A DNA stretch of 64,000 bases from Pseudomonas fluorescens (GTDB taxonomy: Bacteria > Pseudomonadota > Gammaproteobacteria > Pseudomonadales > Pseudomonadaceae), in the NCBI RefSeq assembly GCF_902498065.1, contig NZ_CABVIR010000011.1, forward strand, positions 57,924-121,923. Direction: 5' to 3'. Below, piece by piece: positions 37,616 to 45,643 of this stretch. The notes under the pieces are model-generated. The model made no database searches. It worked only from the letters and a program-made list of their open reading frames with translations, and was not told where the DNA came from. Each line of letters starts with the position of its first letter. Position 1 is the stretch's first letter. Position numbers and translations under genes: made by a program.

Positions 37616-37675
37616 TCTTTCTACATAACGGCTGCGCGCGCAGTGCAGCGAACCTAACAGCGATGGAGAGACACC

Positions 37676-37900
37676 ATGACGTCAGTATTCGACCGCGAGG
37701 ACATCCTCTTTCAGGTCGTGGTCAACCACGAAGAGCAATACTCGATCTGGCCCGACTACAAAGCGGTGCCTGAAGGCTGGCGCACCGTGGGCAAGAGCGG
37801 GCTGAAGAAGGAATGCCTGGCTTACATCGAAGAAACCTGGACGGACATGCGTCCGTTGAGCTTGCGCAAGAAGATGGAAGAGCAGGCTGCGGCTCACTAA
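37676..37900 (+). CDS. MbtH-like NRPS accessory protein
   Basis: A 74-residue protein with the MbtH signature: FQVVVNHEEQYSIWPDYKAV, then PEGWRTVGKSG and a C-terminal YIEETWTDMRPLSLR. The conserved Trp residues and the NxEEQYS motif are intact. MbtH proteins bind adenylation domains and are needed for activity or solubility of many NRPSs; here the partners are presumably PvdL and the pyoverdine peptide synthetases. GGAGAG is the ribosome site. It has its own PvdS box besides possible read-through from pvdH, and a terminator follows. Confidence 0.95.
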   Translation: MTSVFDREDILFQVVVNHEEQYSIWPDYKAVPEGWRTVGKSGLKKECLAYIEETWTDMRPLSLRKKMEEQAAAH

Positions 37901-37915
37901 AGATTTCGCGCAAAG

Positions 37916-37954
37916 AAAAGCCCGCTGGACCGGTAAGGTCAGCGGGCTTTTTTT
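37916..37954 (+). terminator. Rho-independent terminator after the mbtH-like gene
   Basis: The stem AAAAGCCCGCTGGACC pairs with GGTCAGCGGGCTTTT (one mismatch/bulge), with a GGTAA loop and a run of T. It ends the pvdH-mbtH transcript 15 bases after the stop codon. Confidence 0.92.
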
Positions 37955-38004
37955 GCTTTGTACGTTGTGTTGGCTGGAGGCGTGTTTTCTGAGCAAGCCT
38001 CGAT

Positions 38005-38122
38005 CCCTGTGGGAGCGGCGGTGCGGCGATCCGACTTGCCCGCGATGGCGGCCTGACAGCCGACATGTTCTTGCGGATGTACCCGGAACCCCTGTGGGAG
38101 CTAGCCTGCTAGCGAAGCGGTG
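38005..38122. repeat. REP copies downstream of mbtH
   Basis: Two direct-oriented REP-like units at 38005-38052 and 38089-38122, each beginning CCTGTGGGAGC. The first is internally expanded. Together with the next element they fill the 553-base gap between mbtH and fpvF, in which no gene is seen. Confidence 0.75.
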
Positions 38123-38150
38123 TGTCAGGCGGCGGGGTTCTTGATGGTGT

Positions 38151-38433
38151 ACATATCCGTTGCTGCGGTAACGGCGACTGGCGGTTTCGCCCGTACAGCG
38201 AGTCCCTTTTCCACATGTCCACCAACAATCCCCTGTGGGAGCTGGCTTGCCAGCGATGGAGGTCCAGACAGCGTGTTCATCCAGGCAGCACGCATCATCG
38301 TTGGCGGCCATCGCTGGCAAGCCAGCTCCCACAGGGTCATGCGTACGATCAAAGAGATAGGCCGGTAGGCCGCCTTGCGGTGCCGCCGTAAAGGCGGAAC
38401 CAATAGCCGCCGTTACCGCAGCAACGGATATGT
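38151..38433. repeat. Nested palindromic repeat cluster between mbtH and fpvF
   Basis: The outer arms, 38151-38176 and 38408-38433, are exact 26-base inverted copies (ACATATCCGTTGCTGCGGTA core). The inner arms, 38231-38259 and 38308-38336, are an exact 29-base inverted REP pair. The outer sequence resembles a dispersed repeat I recall from fluorescent Pseudomonas genomes. No open frame with a ribosome site is present. Confidence 0.8.
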
Positions 38434-38454
38434 AAACCCGAAAAAATTGGCCAG

Positions 38455-39357
38455 CTACGCCCCACTCAACCCCTTAATCACCAAATCCACATTCCCCTCC
38501 AGCTCACCCACCGGATCCTCCGCATCCACACTCAACACCACCAACCGGCTACCGGCCTCATTAATCACCGCTTTCACCGCCTCCGAAGGCTGCCGATGAT
38601 GCAACACCACCGCCACATCATTGTCCTTCAGCGTCACGCCCAATTGCTTCAACGCTTCCGGTGTCCACTCGGCATCCGGCCGCGCATCGAGGCCGATCAG
38701 CTCCAGGTTGAGCCCCCCAATCAGATAGCCAAAATGATCGCTCAGGCTCATCACACTCAGATTATCGGCACTGGCCAGCCGCGCTTCGCTGTCGGCACTG
38801 AACTTGAGCAAGCGCTGCTTGAGCGCCGCCAGGTTTGCCTCGATCACAGGCTTTGCAGCAGGGGCCAGGCGCACCAGGTCCGCCGCCATCACGTCTGCCA
38901 TGCGCCCCATGTTGTTGCTGGAAAACCACGGCTGACTGTTCAAGCCATCGACCTTGTTGCCCGGCTGCACGGCGATGCCGGGCAGGGCGCCGTCCACCGG
39001 GCGCGCGGCGTCGACTTCGACAATGCGAATGTTGCTGCGCCGGGCGATCGGGTACAGCGGATCATCCGCCCACAACGAACGCAGACCAATCACCGCATCG
39101 GCGTCCGTCGCCAGTTTCGCCAGCGCCGGCGCGCCACGCCCGGTGAAATAAGCGGTCTGACGGCTGCCGGGCAAGTTCGCCGGCGCCGCCCGTTCAAGGT
39201 TGACGTTAGTGCCCTTGAGCAACACCTCGCCCAAACCATAAGTGATCGGCAGGGACGCCAGCACCTGCAGCGGCTTGGCGCTGTCTGCCGCAAACGAGGT
39301 ATTAACCAGCCCGCACAGGGCGACGGCCAGGGTCAGTTGACGCAGAGAAAATGACAT
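38455..39357 (-). CDS. fpvF: Periplasmic iron-binding protein FpvF
   Basis: A 300-residue metal-binding protein of the cluster A-1 (ZnuA/TroA-like) family. Signal peptide about 1-23 (LTLAVALCGLVNTSFA). The body has VLASLPITYGLGEVLLKGTN and LSLDHFGY-like helices (SVMSLSDHFGYLIGGL). It lacks the usual long His-rich loop. In P. aeruginosa FpvF works with FpvC in binding ferri-pyoverdine or released iron in the periplasm. Last gene of fpvGHJKCDEF; its ATG follows the fpvE stop with no gap. Confidence 0.88.
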   Translation of the reverse strand: MSFSLRQLTLAVALCGLVNTSFAADSAKPLQVLASLPITYGLGEVLLKGTNVNLERAAPANLPGSRQTAYFTGRGAPALAKLATDADAVIGLRSLWADDPLYPIARRSNIRIVEVDAARPVDGALPGIAVQPGNKVDGLNSQPWFSSNNMGRMADVMAADLVRLAPAAKPVIEANLAALKQRLLKFSADSEARLASADNLSVMSLSDHFGYLIGGLNLELIGLDARPDAEWTPEALKQLGVTLKDNDVAVVLHHRQPSEAVKAVINEAGSRLVVLSVDAEDPVGELEGNVDLVIKGLSGA

Positions 39358-40257
39358 TTATCCAATATTCCCTTTCAGACTTGGTACGACACCGCGCGCA
39401 ATGGCGGCGAGGGCGAAGGCGATACCGGCCACCAGAATGATCGCGGCACCGGAGGGGATCGGCAGGTCGAAGACAATCGGCGCAAGAATCCCGCACAGCG
39501 TGCTGACCGTGGCGATCAGCACCGAGCACCAGAAGAAACCCTTCAGCGACTGGCTGAGCAACCGCGCCGCTGCAGCTGGAATCACCAGCAATGCACCGAC
39601 CAGAATCGCACCGATGACTTTCACCGCCGCCACAGTGATCAGCGTCACCAGAATCACGAACAGGTAATCCAGGGTCTTCACCGCCACGCCGCGCACCGCC
39701 GCCAGTTGCGGGTTGAAACTGGCGAGCATGATGCGGTTGTACAGCGGCAACGCCAGCGCCATGACCAGCGAACCGACGATGGCCAACACCAGCAAATCAT
39801 TACCGTTGACCGTCAGCACCGAGCCGAACAGGACGTTCTCCAGAATGTGCACGTTGATCTTGCCCGCCAGAATCAGCAGCAGACTCGCGCCCAGCGCCAA
39901 CGACACCGACAGGAACACACCGATCAATGTATCCGGCGCCAGACCCGTACGGTTGCGCAGGTAATTGAGCAAAATGCCGAACAACAGGCAGTAACCGAAC
40001 AGGCTGCCATATGGCCCGGTGTAGGGCTCGCCGAGCAGAATGCCGATGGCCACGCCCGTCAGTGCCGCGTGACCCACCGCTTCAGAGAAAAACGCGAAGC
40101 GCTTGACCACCACCAGCGTGCCCAAACCACCGAGTACCGGGCCGATCAGCAAACCGGCGAGCAGGGCGTTGACCACGAATCCATAGGCCAGCGCTTCAGG
40201 CAGATAACCTGAAGATGCCCAGCCTTGAACCATCAAACGAAAGGCTTCGTAACTCAT
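39358..40257 (-). CDS. fpvE: ABC transporter permease FpvE
   Basis: A 299-residue inner-membrane permease of the ABC-3 (ZnuB/MntB) family with about eight hydrophobic segments, for example ALLAGLLIGPVLGGLGTLVV, FFSEAVGHAALTGVAIGILL and ILVGALLVIPAAAARLL. The cytoplasmic coupling segment SEAVGHAALTGVAIG is conserved. It moves iron released from pyoverdine across the inner membrane with the ATPase FpvD. TGATG overlap with fpvD. Confidence 0.9.
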   Translation of the reverse strand: MSYEAFRLMVQGWASSGYLPEALAYGFVVNALLAGLLIGPVLGGLGTLVVVKRFAFFSEAVGHAALTGVAIGILLGEPYTGPYGSLFGYCLLFGILLNYLRNRTGLAPDTLIGVFLSVSLALGASLLLILAGKINVHILENVLFGSVLTVNGNDLLVLAIVGSLVMALALPLYNRIMLASFNPQLAAVRGVAVKTLDYLFVILVTLITVAAVKVIGAILVGALLVIPAAAARLLSQSLKGFFWCSVLIATVSTLCGILAPIVFDLPIPSGAAIILVAGIAFALAAIARGVVPSLKGNIG

Positions 40258-41093
40258 CAGGCAGCGCTCCGTGGATGGGTCGAGAACAGGGTCAGCAAAC
40301 GGTCTGGGGTCAGTGCCTGTTTCGGCGTGGCATCGAACAACACCCGGCGATTGAGACCGGTAACGCGGTCCGCCAGACGTCCGACCGCTTCCAGATCATG
40401 CTCGATCCACAGCACGGTAATCCCGCTCTGACGCCAGTCACCGAGCAACCGTTCGAACACCTGAATGCCCGCCTCGTCGAGGGCCGACATCGGTTCATCG
40501 AGCACCAGCAACTGCGGTGCCGGAATCAGCCCCTGCGCCAGCAACACGCGCTGACGCTCGCCGCCGGACAGGGCGCCCATGCGCCGTTTGCGCTTGTCCT
40601 GCAGGCCGACCCGCTCCAGCGCTTCACCAATCGCCGCCGCGTAATGCTTGCTCAACCCGAGAAACGCCGGGCGTCGCTGACACATGGCGGCCATGAAATC
40701 GTCGACGGTCATCGGCAAGCCGCGATCAAACTCCAGCGCTTGCGGCACGTAGCCGATGGTGCCGGGTTCGCCAGTCCATTGCAGGCTCAAGCGACCCTGA
40801 TGCGGCATCTGCCCGAGCAGGGTCTTGATCAACGAACTCTTGCCGCCCCCATTGGGGCCGACCAGCGCATGCACGCTGCCGGGCTGGACCTGAAACGTGA
40901 CCTGGTCGAGGATCGTCGTGCGGCCCAGCGTCAAGCTGACCTCCGCAAAATCCAGCGTCGGTCCCGAAACCTGTGGGAGCTGGCTTGCCAGCGAAGGCGC
41001 TGTGTCATTTAACGAATGTGCGGACTGACCTGACGCTTTCGCGAGCAGGCTCGCTTCCACAGGGGATTCGCTGAGGGTTTCTTTAGCCGTCAT
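40257..41093 (-). CDS. fpvD: ABC transporter ATPase FpvD, with a REP-encoded N-terminal segment
   Basis: Energises iron import through FpvE. The 278 residues contain Walker A GPNGGGKSS, Q-loop region YVPQALEF, signature LSGGERQRVLLAQ, Walker B LLVLDEPMSALD and H-loop WIEHD. The ATPase fold begins at about residue 45 (LDFAEVSLTLGRTTILDQ). Residues about 10-42 (containing VEASLLAKASGQ and PSLASQLPQ) are encoded by an inverted REP pair at 40970-41065 that keeps the frame open. The ATG at 41093 has AGGAG 8 bases upstream and overlaps the fpvC stop (ATGA), so it is the natural start; no good start lies between the repeat and the ATPase fold. The extra segment is probably a flexible tail. Confidence 0.9.
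   Translation of the reverse strand: MTAKETLSESPVEASLLAKASGQSAHSLNDTAPSLASQLPQVSGPTLDFAEVSLTLGRTTILDQVTFQVQPGSVHALVGPNGGGKSSLIKTLLGQMPHQGRLSLQWTGEPGTIGYVPQALEFDRGLPMTVDDFMAAMCQRRPAFLGLSKHYAAAIGEALERVGLQDKRKRRMGALSGGERQRVLLAQGLIPAPQLLVLDEPMSALDEAGIQVFERLLGDWRQSGITVLWIEHDLEAVGRLADRVTGLNRRVLFDATPKQALTPDRLLTLFSTHPRSAA
40970..41065. repeat. REP pair inside the fpvD coding region
   Basis: An inverted REP pair: CCTGTGGGAGCTGGCTTGCC on the left and GCGAGCAGGCTCGCTTCCAC on the right. The span is about 96 bases, a multiple of three, and no stop codon arises in the fpvD frame. The two copies carry different core palindromes. Confidence 0.88.
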
Positions 41094-42016
41094 GCGCCAG
41101 ACTCCTGAATCGCCCGGACCACGGTGTTGAGGTTGCCGGTCATTTCCTTTTCGTACTTGTCGGCGGTGTATTCGCCATAGGAAATGTGCGACAGCGGGTA
41201 CAGCTTCACCCCGGATTCGCGCTGAATGGTCTCGACGTAGGTAGACGGGAAATCCATCTCCGAGAAGATCACTTTCACATCCAGTTCGCGCAGTTGATCG
41301 ATGGTCTTTTTCAACTGGCTCGGGCTCGGCTCGATGCCGTGCGCCGGCTCGACCACGGCGGTCACTTCCAGGCCGAATTCACGCAACAGGTAGTCGTAGG
41401 CCGCGTGAACCGTAGCCACCCGCAGTTCGGCATTCGGCGCCTGGGTCAGTTTCGCCAGGGCGTCGGCGCGCATCTGCCGCAGGCGTTTGCCATAGGCGCG
41501 AGCGTTCTGGGTGTAGGTCTTGGCGTTGTCCGGGTCGAGCTTGCCGAGTTCACGGGCAATGTTGTTGACCTGAGCAATCGAGGCACTGATCGACAGGAAC
41601 GTGTGCGGGTTCACCACCTTGCCGGCTCCGCGCGCGGCCGTGCCGGTGGCCGCCAACAGCGGTACGTTTTCGTTGGCTTCGATCACCGCAACGTTCGGCG
41701 TTTCGCTGGCAGCGATCATGCGGTCCGCGAAGTCGTCATGGCCGACGCCATTGAGCACGACCACGTCCAGCCCGCTGATGCGCTTGATGTCTTCGGCGCG
41801 GGGCTCGTAGGCATGCGGGTTGAAACCGGCCGGAATCAGCGGCACCACTTCGGCCTTGTCGCCGACGATGTTGGCCACGTAGCTGTAATAAGGGTGCAGG
41901 GTGATACCGATGCGCAGGCGCTTGGCTTCGTCGGCACTGGCCAGTGGGGTCAGCAGCAAGGCAAGCAGGCCGACCAGCAGCGGGCGCAAGTAAGAACGTT
42001 GAGATGAAATTGGCAT
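41090..42016 (-). CDS. fpvC: Periplasmic metal-binding protein FpvC
   Basis: A 308-residue cluster A-1 solute-binding protein. Signal peptide about 1-28 (PLLVGLLALLLTPLASA). Metal ligands typical of ZnuA/TroA proteins are in FNPHAYEPRAED, VNPHTFLS and EPAHGIEPSPSQL. In P. aeruginosa FpvC takes part in removing or chelating iron from ferri-pyoverdine in the periplasm and hands it to FpvDE. Its stop overlaps the fpvD start; 35 bases separate it from fpvK. Confidence 0.92.
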   Translation of the reverse strand: MPISSQRSYLRPLLVGLLALLLTPLASADEAKRLRIGITLHPYYSYVANIVGDKAEVVPLIPAGFNPHAYEPRAEDIKRISGLDVVVLNGVGHDDFADRMIAASETPNVAVIEANENVPLLAATGTAARGAGKVVNPHTFLSISASIAQVNNIARELGKLDPDNAKTYTQNARAYGKRLRQMRADALAKLTQAPNAELRVATVHAAYDYLLREFGLEVTAVVEPAHGIEPSPSQLKKTIDQLRELDVKVIFSEMDFPSTYVETIQRESGVKLYPLSHISYGEYTADKYEKEMTGNLNTVVRAIQESGA

Positions 42017-42051
42017 GGGAAAGCGGTCTTCTCTCGGGTGAAGGCGAGGGT

Positions 42052-42624
42052 TCAGTGCCGGTGCTGGCGGGTCACGCCGGCATCGAATTGCGCGACGATC
42101 TGCTGCCAGCCAGCGCTTTCCAGCGCGGTGTCGGCCATGTCGATCGGGGCGTTGAGGTCGGCGGCGCGGTTGAGCCAGATGTCAGGCGCATCATCGTCGG
42201 CGGTCAGGCGCATCAGAAACGATCCGGCCACGGCGGGCGTCTGGCTCTGACCGAAATACGCCTTGGCGTCGAGCAATTGCCAGGCATGAGCGCCACGGCT
42301 GACGGAACTGGCGTCCTGGGCAAACGGCGCAAAACCCTCGTCGGCGAGAACTTCGGGCGTTGGCAGGGTTTGCTGTTCCTGACGCAGCAGGTGAATCTCG
42401 TCCAGCGTCACCCGCAAATCGGCGTAGATGCCTTGCTCGGAAGCGCTCAGGTCACGGCGGGCATCCAGTTGATGGCTGCTGACGTTACTGGTTTCCTGGG
42501 ACTCATGACGCCAGGCGACCACCGAACCGGCGACCGCCAGAATCATCAGGCACAACAGCAACACATACAGGGTTTCATGGCCGGCACCGGCCGGGCGGAC
42601 GACGTGCGTAGTGGGTGTACTCAT
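42052..42624 (-). CDS. fpvK: FpvK, membrane-anchored protein of the pyoverdine-iron release system
   Basis: A 190-residue protein with one N-terminal membrane segment (ETLYVLLLCLMILAVAGSVV, about residues 16-38) and a periplasmic remainder without recognised enzymatic motifs. The start at 42624 overlaps the fpvJ stop (ATGA). A longer frame upstream lies inside fpvJ and is rejected. The name comes from position in the eight-gene set; a structural role with FpvG, H and J in periplasmic iron reduction is known for the P. aeruginosa counterparts. Confidence 0.82.
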   Translation of the reverse strand: MSTPTTHVVRPAGAGHETLYVLLLCLMILAVAGSVVAWRHESQETSNVSSHQLDARRDLSASEQGIYADLRVTLDEIHLLRQEQQTLPTPEVLADEGFAPFAQDASSVSRGAHAWQLLDAKAYFGQSQTPAVAGSFLMRLTADDDAPDIWLNRAADLNAPIDMADTALESAGWQQIVAQFDAGVTRQHRH

Positions 42625-42950
42625 GGGGCTTCGATGTCCGCTTGGTCGATCTCGACAACGTGGCCGGGACCGGCGTCGAACAGCACGTAAAACTCGGCGC
42701 TGGGCTTCTTGAAGGTCAACTTGGAATCGGCCCCGAGCTTGCCCGGCACCAGAATGGTTTCGTCGTAGCCGATCACATCCAGGGTCACGCCCGGTGCGCC
42801 GCTGCCGTCGGAGAAACCGCCGGTGCACTGGATCTGCTCGGCGTCGATGGCCTTGCACTCGCACATCGGGTTGTGGGCCAGGGCGCTGGCGCTGAAGCCG
42901 ACGCACAGCACCAGCAAAACAGCGTGGAGAGGGCGAAAGGCGTTGCTCAT
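42621..42950 (-). CDS. fpvJ: FpvJ, small periplasmic protein of the pyoverdine-iron release system
   Basis: A 109-residue secreted protein: signal peptide about 1-25 (VLLVLCVGFSASALA), then HNPMCECKAIDAEQIQCTGG with three cysteines, and a beta-rich carboxypeptidase-regulatory-like body (GVTLDVIGYDETILVPGKLG). The cysteines suggest a redox or metal role. The ATG at 42950 has GGAGG upstream and overlaps the fpvH stop by four bases. Confidence 0.85.
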   Translation of the reverse strand: MSNAFRPLHAVLLVLCVGFSASALAHNPMCECKAIDAEQIQCTGGFSDGSGAPGVTLDVIGYDETILVPGKLGADSKLTFKKPSAEFYVLFDAGPGHVVEIDQADIEAP

Positions 42951-43489
42951 GGTTTGCCTCCTTGTTTGGTCAGCCACTCAAGGGTGGCGGGGGATGCCTG
43001 GCTCAGCGGGATGGAGGCTTGATGCATCGCGCCGTCCCAGCCTTCCATGGTGATCCACAGCTCGGCGTCGGCCTTGGTTTTTTCCGGGATCGGCAGCATG
43101 GCGCCCATGCGGTATGGCGTGCCGAAGAAAATCACCCCGGCGGCGCGCAGGCTGCGCGGTTTGCCGATGCGCAGGTAAGTCGCCTTGACCTGCTCGCGGC
43201 AGCTGTCGCACAGCGCCGCGTTGAAACTCTTCATGTAACCGGCCGGGCCATCGGGCCGCGGTGCTTCGTTGCGAAATTCCGCCAGGCGCAGACTCCACGG
43301 CCCGACCTGAACTTCCCCGATTTCCCGCTCACCCAGGCCGGTGTCCCCGCGAAAGAGGGCGGCATCGGCAAAGTACTTGGGCATAAAGCCCAGGGGCACG
43401 AGCAACAGCAGGACGTTGATGTGGAAGCGCCATTTGTGCCAGAAGCGGCTCAGTCTGGAGCCCGGTTTTTCGGCGGCGAACAGGCTCAT
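42947..43489 (-). CDS. fpvH: FpvH, membrane protein of the pyoverdine-iron release system
   Basis: A 180-residue protein with one membrane span (INVLLLLVPLGFMPKYFADA, about 24-45). The periplasmic domain contains a CxxC pair (ALCDSCREQVKATYL near residue 93), suggesting thiol chemistry or metal binding. It is translationally coupled to both neighbours (ATGA overlaps). In P. aeruginosa FpvH forms a complex with FpvG, J and K and affects iron reduction. Confidence 0.85.
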   Translation of the reverse strand: MSLFAAEKPGSRLSRFWHKWRFHINVLLLLVPLGFMPKYFADAALFRGDTGLGEREIGEVQVGPWSLRLAEFRNEAPRPDGPAGYMKSFNAALCDSCREQVKATYLRIGKPRSLRAAGVIFFGTPYRMGAMLPIPEKTKADAELWITMEGWDGAMHQASIPLSQASPATLEWLTKQGGKP

Positions 43490-44688
43490 GGGCTGACCTC
43501 CGCGGTGTCGCGGCTGGTGACTTGAGTGGCATCGGCAGCGCGGGGACGTTTGTTGCTGCGCTTGAGCGCATTGGCGGTGGCCAGGGCGGTGCGCTTGGTC
43601 CAGATCAGCAGTCCGCTGAGGACCATCATGCTCAGGAGCAGACCGAAGAAGAACCAGATCAGCTTGATCCAGATCCCGCCGAAATCACCGGTGTGCAGCG
43701 GCCGCATTGATTCGGTTACCAGCTCCAGCCCCGAGCGGTCCGAGAGCAGGCGGGTGACGGCGACGTCGCCGGTGTACGGATTGATTTCAGCAGTCTGGAA
43801 CATCAGCGGATACCAACTGCGGCCGCCCACCGAGAGGTAGCTGTAGGCATTGGCGGGCAGGCTGACGAAGCTGTCTTCGAGGCCGGGAATGCGTGCTTTC
43901 GCTTCACGGATCGCCGTTTCCAGGCTGATCATCGGTGCCGGCGAACCATCGGCGGTGAGGGGCACGCTCTCTCGCGGGACCACGGGCGCCACCGGGGCGG
44001 TGGAAATCGTGATCTGGTTATCGAACATGAACGCTTCGATCAGGAACCAGGTGCTGGTCACGGAAATTACCGCGATGAACCAGATCGACCAGATGCCGCT
44101 GAGGCGGTGAAAGTCGCCCCAGAAAATCCGTGCGCCATGACGAATGCGCAGGGTCGGTCGCAGAAAACCTTTCCAGAAGCGCTTGTAGACCACCAACCCG
44201 GTAATCAGTGAAGCCAGCAGCGGCAGGCTGAGGAACGACACCAGGTACCAGCCCCAACTGTAGCCATTGGTGAACGGCACCAGCCACCAGCCATGCAAGG
44301 CGCGGGTGAAGGCTCTGAAGTTGAATTGTGGGGCCGTGCCCTGGATCACGCCGCTGTACGGGTTGACGTACACCACCACCGAGCGGCCGTCGGGGTAGGT
44401 CACTTCCACATCCAGGGCGAAATGCGTTTCGTCAGGTCGGCTGATGCTCTCGACCAGGATCTGCGGTTCGGCCTGCTTGATCGCGGCAATGAGCTGGTCA
44501 TAGCTCAACAGCGGCGCATCATCGGAGGGTTGGCTGGCGCGCATTTGCGGGTTGGCCAGCCAGACGATTTCCTGGCTGATCACCGCCAGCGTGCCGGTCA
44601 CACAAACGATCAGGACAAAAAACCAGATGGGCAGTGCCAGCCAGCTATGGACCAGAAACCAGAGTTTTGAACGGGATTTCTTCGACAT
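43486..44688 (-). CDS. fpvG: FpvG, inner-membrane ferri-pyoverdine reductase (PepSY-associated)
   Basis: Reduces Fe3+ in pyoverdine so that iron leaves the siderophore in the periplasm. The 400-residue protein has four membrane segments: near residue 18 (SWLALPIWFFVLIVCVTGTL), 155 (YLVSFLSLPLLASLITGLVV), 205 (IWSIWFIAVISVTSTWFLI) and 350 (LIWFFFGLLLSMMVLSGLLI). PepSY-TM features include LHGWWLVPF and DFHRLSGIWS with likely haem-ligand histidines (WFLVHSWLALP). First gene of fpvGHJKCDEF. The start at 44688 fits the family (MSKKSRSKLW), but no clear Shine-Dalgarno is visible. A Fur-like site lies about 115 bases upstream. Confidence 0.9.
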   Translation of the reverse strand: MSKKSRSKLWFLVHSWLALPIWFFVLIVCVTGTLAVISQEIVWLANPQMRASQPSDDAPLLSYDQLIAAIKQAEPQILVESISRPDETHFALDVEVTYPDGRSVVVYVNPYSGVIQGTAPQFNFRAFTRALHGWWLVPFTNGYSWGWYLVSFLSLPLLASLITGLVVYKRFWKGFLRPTLRIRHGARIFWGDFHRLSGIWSIWFIAVISVTSTWFLIEAFMFDNQITISTAPVAPVVPRESVPLTADGSPAPMISLETAIREAKARIPGLEDSFVSLPANAYSYLSVGGRSWYPLMFQTAEINPYTGDVAVTRLLSDRSGLELVTESMRPLHTGDFGGIWIKLIWFFFGLLLSMMVLSGLLIWTKRTALATANALKRSNKRPRAADATQVTSRDTAEVSP

Positions 44689-44800
44689 GATTAAGGTCTT
44701 GTATCGATGAGAGGGCCTCTGCTGCGGGCTTCCCAGCGTGGGGTCCATGAAAAGTACGGTCGTGGCTTTTGCCTACGCGAACCGTCTGCATCTATATAAG

Positions 44801-44819
44801 ACGAATGAGAATCAGAAAT
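44801..44819. promoter_or_regulatory. Candidate Fur box upstream of fpvG
   Basis: The core AATGAGAATCA is well conserved, with 11 of 19 matches to the Fur consensus, about 115 bases ahead of fpvG. A degenerate PvdS-like pattern (TATAT-N16-CGT, minus strand, 44798 to 44775) abuts it. Either could give iron control; both are weaker than the sites upstream of pvdS and pvdH. Confidence 0.5.
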
Positions 44820-44870
44820 CCCGAACCGGGATATGAAAGTAAATGTTTCGCGTTCCGTGAATGCAGTTAA

Positions 44871-44951
44871 CTGTGGGCGCGGGCAAGCTCCCACAGTTGA
44901 TCTGCGGCGCACACAAAACCTGTGGGAGCGTGGTTTGCCCGTGATGGGGCC
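44871..44951. repeat. REP copies between fpvG and the VOC gene
   Basis: A short palindromic unit at 44871-44896 (CTGTGGG ... CCCACAG) and a second REP at about 44919-44951. They lie beside the end of the VOC gene. No gene is seen in the 282-base gap. Confidence 0.75.
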
Positions 44952-44970
44952 TGGTCAGGTACGGAAGATC

Positions 44971-45429
44971 TCAACCCTGCTTAAACATCTCCTGCGCCCG
45001 CTGCTCAATCTGCTCCTGGGTCAAATCCTCCTTGCGCGTGGCCAGAAACCACAAATGCCCATACGGATCTTTCAACGTTCCCGAACGGTCGCCGTAAAAC
45101 TGATCCTTGACCTCGGACACCACCGTGGCGCCGGCCGCAATGGCCTGCTTGTAAGACGTGTCCACATCGTTCACATACAGGTGCAAGCCCACGGACGGTG
45201 ATTTATCGGGATTGCTCAACGGCCCCTGATCGCACGGCGTGCCGAGCATGATCGGGCAGTCGCCGATGCGCAGTTCGGCGTGACCGATGCTGCCGTCGGG
45301 CATGGACAGGCGCATGACTTCGGTCGCGCCGAACGCTTTCTTGTAGAACTCGATGGCTTCGGCCGCTTTTTGAATGCCCAGATAGGGGGTGATGCTGTGA
45401 TAACCCTCTGGAATGGGTTTGACGCTCAT
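44971..45429 (-). CDS. VOC (glyoxalase/PhnB-like) family protein
   Basis: A 152-residue protein of the vicinal-oxygen-chelate fold: SITPYLGIQKAAEAIEFYKK, FGATEVMRLSMPDGSIGHAE, and VGLHLYVNDVDTSYKQAIAA followed by DRSGTLKDPYGHLWFLAT. The layout is that of PhnB-type single-domain proteins. Potential metal ligands (His in GHAEL, Glu or Asp elsewhere) are partly present. Function unknown; such proteins are often glyoxalase-like or resistance-related. Transcribed divergently from the SfnB-like gene. Confidence 0.85.
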   Translation of the reverse strand: MSVKPIPEGYHSITPYLGIQKAAEAIEFYKKAFGATEVMRLSMPDGSIGHAELRIGDCPIMLGTPCDQGPLSNPDKSPSVGLHLYVNDVDTSYKQAIAAGATVVSEVKDQFYGDRSGTLKDPYGHLWFLATRKEDLTQEQIEQRAQEMFKQG

Positions 45430-45542
45430 GACGATTCTCCCTGTCTATTGTTCTGGTTGAAGATAGTCCTTCGCCGATTCCGGCCGGATAACTATAGGTC
45501 AGCGGCTTTTACGCAACCGAGTGCCCGACGAGCAGCAGCGCC

Positions 45543-45562
45543 ACTGTTCGGCCATAAACAGT
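45543..45562. promoter_or_regulatory. 20-bp palindrome, candidate SfnR enhancer site
   Basis: ACTGTT-N8-AACAGT, flanked by C and G to extend the symmetry. It is about 90 bases upstream of a sigma-54-type promoter, a normal enhancer distance. The same palindrome occurs upstream of msuE (53752-53771). Confidence 0.72.
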
Positions 45563-45643
45563 GAAGCAACAGAATGCTCGGGTTTCTCATTGCAAGGCTG
45601 TTGAAAACCCCGCAACTACCCGAAAACACTGGCCGAGGCGGTC

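Noticed and set aside
45542..45563. Inverted repeat read as a terminator
   Set aside because: No T-run, and it is upstream of both divergent genes; the same spaced palindrome upstream of msuE argues for a regulator site.
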